A DNA stretch of 64,000 bases from positions 13,200,001 through 13,264,000 of the forward strand of contig OX940864.1 of assembly GCA_954871525.1 (NCBI GenBank), given 5' to 3'. Both the position numbers and the translations under genes were made by a program. This document shows, in pieces, positions 12,816 to 24,868 of this stretch (position 1 is its first letter; the number at the start of each line of letters is the position of its first letter). This DNA is from Parietaria judaica (Eukaryota; Streptophyta; Magnoliopsida; Rosales; Urticaceae). The notes under the pieces were generated by a model. The model had not been told where the DNA came from. It saw only the letters and a program-made list of their open reading frames with translations, and did no database searches.

Positions 12816-14455
12816 TTGTGAATAAGGCAAAAAATATATAGATCTTTTGTTGTTTAGGAGTAAAAAAATGAGCGGAATATGAGCTTTTAGACTTTTATCC
12901 CTTTTTGACCGGATAAATCTATTCTACAATACTTCCATAAGTAACATTATATATTTATAATTTTAATAGCTGCTTCAATATGGTTCTTCGTAATTTTTTA
13001 TTTATATACTTGAAAAAAAATTGACTAAAAATATATTTTGTGCTTCGTCTGAAATGAAAGTCTGACTACACCACTAGTAAAAGTATAAAAAGTATTACTA
13101 GTGCCTCCCACTTAAAAAATTACAAAAATATATTACTAAAACGAGTAAACAAACACTTTTTATGTTTTTATTTTCTACTTTTTAAAAATAAAAGAAAAAA
13201 TCCTTATAATGTAAACGAACTCGACCTATATTTTCACAATAGTTGTTCTTCATTTCACTTATATTAATTAATGGCATAAAAATCTTCCAACGGTATAGTC
13301 CTTTACAATAAATATGTAGAGAGAGACATTGAATTTAATGTGTGTATATATATGTGTATATTTATAAAATAAGAATAACCATGCATGGTACCAGAACTTG
13401 ACATCATTTAGATGATACAAATTTTTATTTTTGTTTTGAATAACACCCTTCACCAAAAAGATTCTCCTTTTTCGTTGCTAATATTATTCCCATTAATACA
13501 CACCATATTAGACTTACAAAAAAAATAAAATTGTTTGTCTTATATGTAATATAGTGTACGAATGCATGTATTAGCACAGACAGACAACGCATATAGCTAA
13601 CTAATAATATGGTATTATTTCATCGTCGCTCCAAATCTTATTATTTAAATACTTTTTATATATATAAAATTATTTAAATACTTGACCACACAAAGGATTC
13701 AAGTTAGAAACTTCTTCAAGATTACCAATTATAAATTGTATATCATACTTCATAAGTCTCTTAGAGTCTGCACGCAAGATATTAGGATAATATTTTTTTT
13801 TGTTATATGAAATGAAAAATACGAAATGAATATCCAAACTGTAAACAAAAATTATAATTTGGAAACCTAAAATTATTCCTACAAGACATCACTAGTGTCC
13901 CTTCGTCCATGCCCAAATTCTCGCCCGGCTCCAATATGTCCCGAGCCGCATGGCGCATACGTAACTCTACTACTTGTTTGAAATAACTCATTAACCTTTT
14001 TCTTTTTCTATTCACATCTACTCTTTTGCATGTTTGGCTAAGCTAAGGCCGAGCCAACCCGACCCTTTGCTAAATGCCATTTTGGGGGCGGATGGCCTAA
14101 GCATGAGCTTCAGCTCGGACGTGCAAGACCACACTTACAATTTTGTTTTTATTTTTTAAAATCATTTTTTTCTTTAGTTGTATTATATATTATCAGTCTT
14201 CCTATGGTAATTCCAACCATAATTATATCCATTAGTAAGTTCTACATTGTTTTTCCAATTTGTAAAATTCAAATTATTTCTTTTTCACATTTATAGTTTA
14301 TAATTAATGGCAATCTTACAAAAAAATGCACATATAATACCTTCAATGCTAATTGACATAAACGTAAAGACAAATCCAAGCATATATATTTTTTAAAAAT
14401 TTTGGTGGCGCTATCGGCCAATGTTACAATGCACTCTCGCATTACTAGATATATT
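12816..14455. other. AT-rich intergenic DNA with a weak coding-like patch
   Basis: No gene is supported. A minus-strand patch at about 13886-13995 reads like protein (residues QVVELRMRHAARDILEPG) but has no start, exon partner or recognised family. A GC-richer patch at about 14041-14130 may be a decayed element. Otherwise simple AT-rich sequence. Confidence 0.5.
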
Positions 14456-14600
14456 CAGTATAAGAACAGAACAGACGGCACTATTGCCCAAGTTTGCATA
14501 TGTAAAGGGGGCAAACATTTTGTTTCCCATGGGGTTTGAACCCGTAACCTCTTGGAGAGGTGAGTAGTGGTGTTACCACTAGGCCAAACAAACTTGGTTC
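14455..14600 (-). mobile_element. tRNA-derived SINE, copy 1
   Basis: On the minus strand the element begins with an A-box-like TGGCCTAGTGGTAA and has a B-box-like GGGTTCAAACCCC about 45 nt later. A non-tRNA body follows ('tttgccccctttacatatgcaaacttgggcaatag' in part). It aligns along its length with the copy near 63.1 kb. The 3' tail is not a clean poly-A and no target duplication was found, so the ends are approximate. Confidence 0.75.
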
Positions 14601-15364
14601 AAATTCAAACATATATTAAATTCGTAATACAACATTACATATAATATAATAATATGATTCTCATGCGTTACATGATTTTGTACCATTTTCAACTTCATCA
14701 AATCATAATTAATCTCAACGTGTTTGTATTTTCAAATCTTTAATTGGACTGACGACATTATCGAACATAAATGTGAAAACGAAGTCCCAACTTTGTAGTA
14801 TTTTTATTTGAGTGTCAAGTAACAAGTTTATATCATCATTTACTTTGTAATACACGTAATATTATTGGAAAGAGACATATAATATTTATTTATTACACAT
14901 AATTTGTTGAAGAAGTATTGAATGTGACATTCTCGCCTTTCCTTTGTTTTACGAAAGGGTTAAAACCCTATGACTTTAGTGGTGGCTAAAATGTCATTTT
15001 CTATATTGCCACATCACATTTAATTTGGAAGTAATGTTCCACACAAGGAAAAATTAACATGTAGTAAGTAGAGATTCTCTAGAAGTTTATGAACACATTT
15101 TTTTTTCTTCTATGTGGAATAATGTCGTTTTGCTTTAGTACATAAAAATCACTCAATTGATGAGCTTTTGTAAAGTTGAGCAAAATATTAAAAAGAAAAA
15201 GAAAAAGAAAAACATACACACACGTGCCATAACATCCAATATATATATAATATAATCCCTAGTCCAATTTGACTCAATGCTTAATTTTAAACTTTATTAA
15301 AAAGAAGGTTTTTTAATTAACATTTAGTCCAATAATGTTAATACTATCGGCACACTTAAAAAAC
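14601..15364. other. AT-rich intergenic DNA
   Basis: Nothing recognisable: no open frame of note, no paired repeats, only short A-rich runs such as (aaaag)n near 15191-15210. Confidence 0.6.
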
Positions 15365-15862
15365 CATGGTTTTAAATTTCTCGGCGTGCCCATTTTTTAG
15401 AGTTGCGGCAACTGGCATGACTTCGACGTGCGGCATGCCCGTGAACGACTATAACCTATCAATCTGATGTTTTATTTTAATTGTAACCATATATTTATAT
15501 TTTCTATAATTAAGTTATAAGGATAATTTTTTTAATATAAATGTAAATATAGCTATCAATACGATGTCTTATTATTAATGTGATTTTTTAGTTATTTATT
15601 TATTTATGTCTTATGGTGATAAATAAATAATTTTGAATCTATATAAAAAAATTGTCGAAATATTTAAAAAAAAAATTAATTTTTTTCGTCGATACTTCTC
15701 TCGGCATATGGCATGCCCGAGAAGTTTATACGGCATTTGGGGCATGCGGCATGCCCTTTTTTTTTCTTCTGATTTTTCCGTCGATATTTCCGTGGCATGT
15801 GGCATGCCCATAAAATAGAGGGAGCGAAACAACATTAGAATCGACCTTTAGAACATTGCTTA
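15365..15862. mobile_element. possible decayed hAT element rich in GGCATGCC
   Basis: The ends (ATGGTTTTAAATTTC on the left, ATGTTCTAAAGGTC on the right reverse-complemented) are weakly inverted and sit beside similar 'taaaaacc'/'ttaaaacc' flanks. The interior carries several GGCATGCC palindromes and 'ccgtcgatatttccgtggcatg'. The same motifs occur in the better-defined hAT element at 36639-37267. Family membership is inference from these shared motifs. Confidence 0.4.
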
Positions 15863-16170
15863 AAACCAATTGTAACTAACGATTTTTAAAAAAAATATAC
15901 CGAGTACTCTATAGTCTATATTGAGAGAAAAAATTGCACAAGCAACCCGTTTTATCATATATAAATGGATGATAAAGTTTTATTATGTATCCAATGGTCT
16001 ATTTATTTTGCTAAAAAATAATCACTCCCCTTTAAATAACAAACAGAAGTTATTCCTTCTCCAAGAACATACCACCAAATTTTGTGTTTATTAAAAACTA
16101 ATAAAGTATTTTGATCATTTATACGGTCGGGTCAACTTTGTATACATTCAGATAATAATAATAAGTTTAA

Positions 16171-16636
16171 GGGTTAATGACGGTGAAAATATCTAAAATT
16201 TAATCCAAGAAATCCTCGTGTACTCAAGTTTAAAGTAGTGGTTAAATAATCAAAGTCGCATTTGGGGAGTTGACCACTCCACTCTCGTAACGCCGTTAAC
16301 TTAGCCGTTAACTCTGGCCACGCGGACAAACGTGAGTTGCTGACATTACAATTTTTGCCACGTGGAAGAGCCCACATCAGCCTCGTTTCCGACAAAATAA
16401 CGAATTAAACTCCTAATTACTACTATTTAATACAACTAATTGAACCCCTAATGATTACACTTAACAAAACATATTTCTCCACGTGGCCAGAGTTAATGGG
16501 TAAGTTAACGGCATTACGAGAATGGAGTGGTCAACTCCCCAAATGCGACTTTTGGTATTTTTGCCACCACTTTTAAACTTTAGGTACACGAGGGGTTCTT
16601 TGATCAAACTTTGGATATTTTCGCCGTCATTTACCC
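16171..16636. mobile_element. Mutator-like MITE with long terminal inverted repeats
   Basis: The left (16171 onward) and right (ending 16636) sequences are about 165-bp inverted repeats with roughly 85 percent visual identity. They start GGGTTAATGACGGTGAAAAT and GGGTAAATGACGGCGAAAAT. The flanking 9-mers taagtttaa (16162-16170) and taagtttat (16637-16645) match at 8 of 9 positions, the duplication size of the Mutator superfamily. There is no transposase. The interior has no coding content. Confidence 0.85.
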
Positions 16637-17470
16637 TAAGTTTATTAGTGGAATGTGGTAAAAGAAAACAGGCATACAATTTTTTAACGTCACAAAGTTT
16701 ATTTGACATTGGTAAAATAAATTGATATTATCTCGCTACTAAATCACGGGACCACTAGTCCATTGCAAATAAAATTCATTATAAATACGAAAACAAAGAC
16801 AAAGATATTTCGCCAATAAAATTTGGATCACCCACCCGACTGAAATATAGCATCGTAAAATTTCGGTAATAGATACTTGTTGCGAATCATGTTAGGGTTT
16901 CGTAGAGGCGCTAGTGGCTCTTCTAAACGGTGACACTTGAAGTATTTGAGTACGTGGTACATTAGGGCGAGCAATGTAGGATCGATTCATTAAAGGAGCT
17001 ATTTAGTTCAGTTCCAACGTACGGCTATTTTTATGAAGGATTGCGATTTGATGAAAATAGTAATTTAGTCCTTCATTGAACTTGAAATTTGATGAACGTT
17101 TAACATAATCTGAGACACTCGATTTTCAAAAAATATATTCTAGCATTCGTTCGTTCTTTACATCGTTTTTGCGTCGTTTGGAGTTAAAGCGGTATTCTTA
17201 CATGTGGACCTTAAGGCGTTTACATCATTTTTTTTTTCTTATAGCAATTTCTAACAAATCATACTTCAAATTCAAATAACACAAGTAAAATGTAGGAAGA
17301 GGGGACTAATGAGCTCTAACATTAGAATGTTACTTCGAAGCTTTTTTATTGCTCTCCCATGCAATTTCGGTTCGTATCGCGACTTGAGCTTGAGACCAAG
17401 ATCGTAGAAGTAGAAGAGGCTCCTGTAACGTGTTGTGGCATCAAGGTGAAGTGAAAAGAAGCCGTTAGTT
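16637..17470. other. intergenic DNA without recognised features
   Basis: Ordinary AT-rich sequence. A slightly more complex patch at 16850-17000 contains short words but no frame. I see no gene, RNA or paired repeat. Confidence 0.6.
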
Positions 17471-17473
17471 ATT

Positions 17474-17842
17474 GGGTGCGTTTGGCACAACTTATTTAGT
17501 TCCGTTTTTGTTTTTAAAGTAAACTAAACCACATTTCAGGTGTTTGGCAAAATTGTTTTTCCAAAAAACACAAAATCGATTTTAAATTTTTGTACATGAA
17601 TCGTAAAAGCTAGAATTCGTAACTTTTGGTTTTTTCTAAAAACAAAAATGCGGTTTTTATTCTATTTTAGTATTTTTAGCCTAAATAATTTTTTTTACCA
17701 AACGCTAAATTCGTTTTTGTTACCAATAACTGTTTTATGAACAATTTACCAAACACATGTCAGTTTTTTTTTTTAAAACAGTTTTTTTTATATACTAAAA
17801 CTAAAAACAATTTTTTTAAAAATTAAGCTGTGCAACGCGCCC
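17474..17842. mobile_element. MITE, GGGTGCGTTTGG family, copy 1
   Basis: The left end GGGTGCGTTTGGCACA and the right end (reverse complement GGGCGCGTTGCACAGC) are inverted. They are flanked by ATT on both sides, which would fit a 3-bp PIF/Harbinger-type duplication. A second copy sharing most of the body ('gatttttgtaca', 'tttaccaaa-gctaaat') is at 56106-56418. No coding content. Confidence 0.65.
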
Positions 17843-18419
17843 ATTATATGAAAGTCACAAATTCATCAAATCGAAATCAACTTTCAATAAACATTTGGGA
17901 GTTCGATACACTTATTGATTCCCACACTCAGCACACTCTATTTCTCTAGAACTCTTTTTATAATTTATTTTTCCTCCTCCACAAATCGGTCTTGCTTATA
18001 ATTCGGATTCGACTCCGTTTTATGCATTTTCAAATACAGACACTTTTCTTAAATACTACCAAGAAACGATTTTTGCATGATTAAAGCATGGACCTCTTCA
18101 ACCTCAAAGAGATCTGTAACAATACTTAAATTAAATTAAGTGAATAAATAAAGCGTCTTAAGTAAGAGATTTGCATATAGATAAATGTTGCAATGTGCCA
18201 TAATTGGGTGATAATGTTTGCAGATTTACTATAAGTAGTACTATGGTCACGCGACGAGCTTTTAATGCCATGATGCCATTCTCTTAATTATTTATTATAT
18301 AATACTAATAGTATATAAACTATATAATATAAATATGTGATGCTAAAAAGGTATTAATTATTATTATTATTGAAATAAAAGGAAAAGGAAAACGAGAGAA
18401 AGTCAGGTGAAGGTTCTAA

Positions 18420-18900
18420 GTGTGAGGTGACAAACTATCTGCCATCGGGCAAGACGTCGCCATTTTGGGAATTATTTAATGCGAGCAAGACGGCAACCAC
18501 GCGCACACGCGCGCTTGGTGGGAGCGTGAGTTTATCGCGTAGCGTAGAACTGAGGTCATTCACCGACACCTTTGCCTTGTCGTTTTCCTATTCTCGGCTC
18601 GGCTCGGCTCGGCTCACAGCTTGTCGTGGTTTCCACTCTCCTTCTCTCTTTCTTTAATTATTACAAATATTCGGTTTAATTAATCACTCAACTCACTATT
18701 ATATTGACCCAAATTTTATTAGTTTTATACGTACAGTTTGTGTTAGATCTTAGATGCTTCTTTGTTTTTTTGTATTAATTTGCTAATGCAAAAATCTCTT
18801 AATCTGTTGTTAAATATAATTGTTCTTTTTTTTTTTTTCCGTTGAATTTTAGGACGGCGAAGAACGCGAAGCAAAAGAAGTAATACCGAGAAGAAAAGAA
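18420..18900 (+). other. GC-rich island, promoter or exon remnant of unknown identity
   Basis: The GC content of 18420-18650 contrasts sharply with its surroundings. It contains an alternating ACGCGCACACGCGCGC tract (18499-18514), a (ggctc)n run at 18595-18614, and pyrimidine-rich sequence after it like a plant leader. An acceptor-like T-run plus 'ttttag' at about 18827-18852 is followed by 'gacggcgaagaacgcgaag'. The same ggctc repeat occurs in the FLA leader at 20877-20892. No protein family is recognised. It could be a lost gene's 5' end or a duplicated piece of the FLA promoter. Confidence 0.35.
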
Positions 18901-20830
18901 TGTTGATAGATTTTTTAAAATTTAATTAACAATTTAAAAATTACATTGAAAACATAATTTATGGTTTTTTTTTTATGAAAATGGTAAATTATTTTTTTAA
19001 TGAAAAAATAAAGCAAAAGATAAAATTTTGAAATTAAGTGATAAAAAATAATTTATTTTTTAAAAATTGAGAAGTTAATAGAATAAATCGATGAAAAGTA
19101 ATTTTAAGGGTTGTATACTTAATATTTTTAATAAGTGAAAAATTTGTATATATTAATATTTAATAATATTCAAATTTAATATTTTTAACTTTGTAATATC
19201 TTTCTTTGTCCCAACAAAAAAAATAAAAAAATAAAATAAAGACGGATGATGTAGATGTGAATGTAATGTAATGTTTTTTTGTTTTGTTTTTTTTTTTTTT
19301 TGAGGCCCAGCATTGAAAACTTGTTCCAAGATCAAATTAATATAAAAATATCTTAAAAAATATCCTTGAAAAATAACCACAGTTGACCAACTTATGAAAT
19401 ATGAACAATACAAAAGTTGAAATATCATTATGCTATAAAAATAAATTACTAATGACCAATTGTGCATCGAAACGTGATATTAAATTAATTAATTTTGCGC
19501 GCTGATTAGGTGATGCTCGTGCTACATTATATGTGTATTAAACAAATACAAATTAATCTAATATACCATAGTAAATTTAATACATGATAATTGCTTCAAG
19601 TTTAGTTTAACACAATGTCACTTTTTTCGAATAATTTAACTCAACCACGTTAAATATAAAGAACGAATTGTCACAACACAATCATGGAGGATAAAATAAC
19701 AAACAAACAATAAATCTACATTTTCACTTTTAAAGTCAATGATTGTGTAATTTAGTGTAATCTAATTGTGTGAAATAAGGAATTGTTAGGTTACTACTAG
19801 AGAGAGTTTCAAAAAAAAAAAAAGGTTACTACTAGAGTTCAAATTCTTATGTCAATATATATACGTCATCCTACTAACTTTATTCCAAGTTTCAAATACG
19901 GTAAACTATTAAACATCAAACATAAACTAAAACTGCTTTCAAAAAAAAAAAAAAACATAAACTAAAACAGCAAGTAAATTTAAGTTGTATTATATGTGGA
20001 CTACATTGCTCAATAATCTTAAATTAGTTAGGGGTATGATTTCGTCTCAGATTAAAATGGCCCATCGTTCATAATAAACAAATATTTATATTTCATGACA
20101 CACTATGGTTTTCGACTTATGCATTAAACAAGGCCCGTAACCAATAATAGTTCCGAAGAGCTCTCAATATATCAAACAAGCTCAATAGAGAAAAAGCCGC
20201 ATAAAATATACTTAAAAGAGTATCAGATTGCCCAAAATGCATGCAAATAAAGATCCAAATGAAGTCTATGTTCAATTAAACAAGTCGAATTCTAGTTGAA
20301 TCAATATCTCCAAATACTAGATCAATAGCCTAAATATATCTCATATTGTCTCATAGCCCCGTACGAATTAGGCTGCTTGGGCAGAAATACGTTGTGAATA
20401 AAATAACAGTCAATCTCAATATGTTTATAGTTTAGTACGTTTGTGAAATGGACTAAGGGTTGATGACGAGAAATACCAAGAGAATATAACAAAAGTTTCA
20501 AATTTTCAACCGTTGCGATATTCTTTTAAGTAACGAGCTAGATTTTTTTTTTATTTGAAAGAAGAGTAGGTACCAAATTTCAAGGGACTAAATTGCATCG
20601 TAATCAAATTTCAAGGAGCTTTGTGCCAATTTGCAACAAAAATAATGCAAAAACACTGCTTACAAATACAATTTAGACTTTTTTTTTGGAAAGAAATTAC
20701 AATTTAGGCTTTAGAGTAATCCTGTAAATACAGTAATCAGAAAACTGGATTTCCAGATTTTTTTTTTTTAAATCGGAACCAGAAAATCCGGTCCGAGTTT
20801 AGAGTGTCTTTTCCGAGTTGGTGGAGAATA
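18901..20830. other. AT-rich intergenic DNA upstream of the FLA gene
   Basis: No gene is supported. It contains poly-A/T tracts and a short duplicated 'ggttactactagag' at 19790 and 19826, separated by an A-run. Nothing else is recognisable. Confidence 0.6.
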
Positions 20831-20835
20831 GATCG

Positions 20836-21031
20836 AAAATATATAATCAATTAAACTAAATAGTAAACAAACCCACCTCGGCTCGGCTCGGCTGAGTGCA
20901 GCTCCGAAGTCAGAAGTCCACCGTGTGGGTCCCACTTCCCAGCCTGTCTCTCTTCCACTCTCTCATAACACTCACACCCAACACATACACAACACAACGC
21001 AACGCAACGCAACGCACACAGAGACAGACAC

Positions 21032-21066
<35 letters not shown>

Positions 21067-21215
21067 GTTAAGACTTCTCTCCTCTTCTTCATCTGAATCT
21101 CTCTCGTTCGCCTCTGCAACTCCTCCACAACGAATCCCAAAACCCCAGAACTCCGATCTTCATCGTTCTCCGAACCTCAAACCCACCCACATTTTCCCTC
21201 CTTTCAGAGACCGCC
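20836..21215 (+). promoter_or_regulatory. core promoter and 5' leader of the FLA gene
   Basis: A TATATAA box lies at about 20839-20845. It is followed by a (ggctc)n stretch, a CAACGCAACG repeat at about 20995-21015, a (CT)n tract at 21033-21062 and pyrimidine-rich leader up to the start codon. CT microsatellites in leaders are common in plant genes. The exact transcription start cannot be read from sequence. Confidence 0.55.
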
Positions 21216-23878
21216 ATGGATTCTCCAATCTATGGCGTCTCCGTCTCCGTCATCGTCCTCTTACTCGCCCTCCTCGCTCCTCCTCCGTCGACGGCGACCA
21301 CCACCGCCGTCAACTCCAACTCCGTCCTCGTGGCGCTGCTGGACTCACACTACACCGACCTCGCCGAGCTCGTCGAGAAGGCCCTCCTCCTCCAAACCCT
21401 AGAGCGCGCCGTCGGCTCCCACAACGTCACCATCTTCGCGCCGCGCAACGAAGCCCTCGAGCGCGACCTCGACCCGGAGTTCAAGCGCTTCCTCCTCGAG
21501 CCCCGGAACCTCAAGGCCCTCCAGACACTGGTCCTCTCCCACATCGTCCCCGGTCGGGTCGGGTCGGAATCCGCCGGCCGCCACGTCACGCTCGCTGGCG
21601 GGTCTCACGTGCTGGAGGTGGACGCGGCGTCGCTGGTCCGCCCCGACGACGTGGTGCGCCCCGACGGGGTGATCCACGGCGTGGGGAGGCTGCTCGTGCC
21701 GCGCTCCGTGCAGGAGGCCTTCAACCGGCGCCGGAGTCTTCGTGACATTGCCGCTGTGTTGCCCGAGGGCGCGCCGGAAGTGGATCCGCGGACGCACCGC
21801 CTTAAGAAGTCTGCGGCGTCTTTGGCTGCAGTGCCAGCTGGTGCCCCTCCGGTGCTGCCGATCTTCGACGCACTCGCGCCCGGGCCTTCACTAGCTCCAG
21901 CTCCGGCCCCCGGGCCAGGCGGCCCTCACGGCCACTTCGACGGCATGGCTCAGGTCTGTGCTCTGTTATATATACATTTGCCCCAAATTTCGTTTAAAGT
22001 TTTCATCTTTGTCCTTAAGCAATTCATGAAAATGTAATTTCGTTAGATATACATTATTTTATTTTCACCCATTTGCCCCAATTTTTGCATAAAGTTTTCA
22101 TCTTTGTCCATTGGCGCTCTTGCATTCGCGATTTGTCGAAATCACCGGTTAATTTCTTAATTTCTGGCAATTCAGGTGAAGGATTTCATCCACACGTTGC
22201 TGCATTATGGTGGGTACAACGAAATGGCGGACATTCTCGTGAACCTGACCTCGCTGGCGACAGAGATGGGAAGGCTCGTCTCGGAGGGGTATGTGATCAC
22301 CGTCCTGGCCCCGAACGACGAGGCCATGGCGAAGCTCACGACAGACCAGCTCAGCGAGCCTGGCGCGCCCGAGCAGATCGTGTACTACCACATCATCCCC
22401 GAGTACCAGACTGAGGAGAGCATGTACAATGCGGTTCGCCGGTTCGGGAAAGTCCGGTACGACACGCTCCGGCTGCCCCACAAGGTCGACGCTCAGGAGG
22501 CCGATGGGTCAGTGAAATTCGGCGACGGAGACGGGTCAGCGTACTTGTTCGATCCCGACATCTATACCGATGGTCGGATCTCCGTTCAGGGAATCGACGG
22601 TGTTCTGTTCCCCAAGGAGGACTTGGAGGCGGCGACAGAGACAAAGAAGGCGAGCCCGGCTGTCAAGGACGCGGCTACACCAGCCAGAAGAGGTATAAAT
22701 TCGAAACCCTTTGATCAAAAGTTTCGCAATTTCATTTGGACCGGTCAAATTCACTGTACAACCAATTAAAAATTTTAAATCCGGGGTTTTCACCAAAATC
22801 GGAATTCGGAACTCCGATTTTATTACATTAACTTGGGTTTTTATTATGTAGTTGTGGGAATTGATTATGTTTGGTGAAAAGTGATGATAGGCGATAAAGT
22901 TGGTTACTTTTGTGTCAAAATTTAGGCCACAATTAATGATTGGTGTTTAATTTAACTTAGCGTGCGGATGATCAAGAATCTGATTATCTGAATATGCCAA
23001 TCTTGCGCTGAGCCATTTTGCATAAAGATCGAAACTTTTAACCCCAAATAAGATTAAAAAAGATTAAAACTCTGACAATGGAGGCAGTTACAGAATGAAG
23101 AAGCGATCTAATACATTCTTTGGCTTTCACTAAAAGTCAAAGCCTGTCATTTTTTATGTTTTGGGTTCTGGGTTTGAGCTCGGAAATGGTGAAAAAGTCG
23201 GTGAAAAGCCAAAAAAATAAAAAATAAAGGGTTTTCACGGGCACTGCTTTCTTGATGATAAAGACATAATTTTTATTTTTAAAAAATGAATGGAAAAAAA
23301 CAGTAGGAGTGAAGTGACGTGTGAGCAAAGAAAAGGCTCGTATAAGGAGAAAAGCCATGGTGGCAGCAGCCACCGAAACCATGTGAAATTTGGCTAAAGA
23401 CTCCAGCTTTGGCACAGCTGTGACACTGTTTCCCTTTTCTAATTATACCAATTTGCATTATTAAATTCATCTCCTTTCTCTCACTTTCTCTGTCCTCAAA
23501 TTATATTATTCGTGTTCATAAATTATATATATATATATATATATATAAGCTGGCATCGTTTGTTCTGTCTTTTCTTGACGTATTTTATTGGCTGACTTTT
23601 ATAGTTTTTTTCTTTTTAGGTGTCAATCTTAGTTTTAATAAGCCAAACTTGCACAAATCATTCCCTTTAATTCTCTAATTTAGTTCTCAATTTTAGTCGA
23701 AGCGTACATGGGTTAACCCGGAATCCGAAACCGGAATTTGGGTTGTTAAAATATTTGATTTTTTTTTTTTACACTTTATTTGTATGCGGAATTGACCGGG
23801 CAATGAATTTGTTTTGCAGGGAAGTTGATGGAAGTAGCTTGCAATGTGTTTGGAGTTTTTGGGCATTCATGTCAATAA
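21216..23878 (+). CDS. FLA17: fasciclin-like arabinogalactan protein, FLA15-18 group
   Basis: Three exons, 21216-21953, 22176-22692 and 23820-23878 (1314 nt, 437 aa), with GT-AG introns and a continuous frame. The signal peptide is about residues 1-27. The first fasciclin domain spans about 35-170, with an H1-like TIFAPRNEAL at 72-81. A short arabinogalactan-type segment (SLAPAPAPGPGG) lies near 225-237. The second fasciclin domain (about 250-395) has VITVLAPNDEAM as its H1 motif. The tiny last exon gives GKLMEVACNVFGVFGHSCQ, a conserved ending of group B FLAs, which lack a GPI anchor. The product is expected in the wall or apoplast as an adhesion-type proteoglycan. Exon 1 is very GC-rich compared with its flanks. 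The choice of 17 among 15-18 is by general resemblance only. Confidence 0.93.
23526..23547. repeat. (AT)n microsatellite in the last FLA intron
   Basis: About eleven AT units within the 1.1-kb second intron. A CCGG-containing patch at 23713-23750 in the same intron belongs to the aaccgg-type dispersed repeat noted elsewhere. Confidence 0.9.
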
Positions 23879-24472
23879 GGAAGAAAAGCTCTCCCAAAAA
23901 CACAGGGAAAAAAGATTGTCTTTGTAAAAACAATTCATAAATGGTAAAAGATCATTGTTGTGTAATTTTGATTCAAATTTCTTCTTCATTTTTGCTGAAC
24001 AAGAGTTTGGTGTATATATATTGCAGTGTACTACTTCTACTACAATCAAGAATATATATATAAAAGGAGAGAGAGCTTTGCTTTGGAGGTTTTTTTTTTT
24101 AATTTTTTTTTTGTCTTTTACAGTTCAACACAGTAAAAAAAAAGGTTAAATGTTGTTTATTTTTTTGGTCATAAAAATCACAATGTAATACATAATAATA
24201 ATCTTTAAATGATTGAACAGCTTGGATTTATTTAATTTGTTTATTTTTTTCCTTATTAATCATGTCACGTTCATAGGTTGGCTTATTTGTCCATCGCCTT
24301 TGGTTGATTGAAAAGTGAGAAGAACCAAATAATGCAGCAATCAATCAATTATCCTATTTATTTTCTAATTTTTTTCCCATTTCTTTCGTCGGTGGGAATT
24401 GGAAAGAAAGACAACCTCCACATCTTTTATTTATTTATTTGTTTATTTTAATTTATTTGGCTTTTCCCTTTT
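23879..24472. other. FLA 3'UTR and downstream spacer
   Basis: AT-rich, with likely polyadenylation sequence within the first 300 bp. No gene is seen on either strand. Confidence 0.5.
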
Positions 24473-24868
24473 GAGTAATTGGTAATATTGCCTCGTAACT
24501 TTTTATGTTGGTGTAATTTCTTCCTTGAATTTTAAGTTGTAGCATCAATGTCCTCTATGCAACCGTAAAGTGATGGAACTTCAATTTATGTACATAACTT
24601 GTTTGAAGATATTTTTTTTAAAAAATTTTTTCTCTTGTGAGAATTTTATCTTAATAGTATTTGAATAACAAAACTCGTCCATTGTTTAAGAATAATTTTT
24701 TAAAACAAGTATATTATTCTTGATCTTTAAAAAATTGACAAAAATATATCCGAGTAATACATATGGGAAATGTGGTACTTGAGGGGGGTCTTTTTGTCAA
24801 AATTTAAAATTCAAGGACAATACAAACCAACATGCAAATCTCAGGGGGCAATACTGCCAATATTACTC
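24473..24868. mobile_element. MITE with inverted ends GAGTAAT
   Basis: The left end GAGTAATTGGTAATATTGCC and the right end (reverse complement) GAGTAATATTGGCAGTATTGCC are inverted. The similarity continues inward ('atgttggtgtaatt...ccttgaatttta' against its complement). T-runs flank both ends, so a duplication cannot be fixed. No coding content. Confidence 0.65.

Noticed and set aside
13803..14015. Minus-strand 70-codon frame as a small gene
   Set aside because: Only about 35 residues look protein-like, with no family match, splice partner or promoter. It is mentioned only as a weak patch.
14527..14590. A functional tRNA gene
   Set aside because: A and B boxes are present but the cloverleaf arms do not pair well, and the same sequence with a longer body occurs at 63.1 kb, so it is a SINE.
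21399..21797. Long minus-strand frame across FLA exon 1
   Set aside because: Antisense shadow of a GC-rich exon; the plus frame encodes a clear fasciclin domain.
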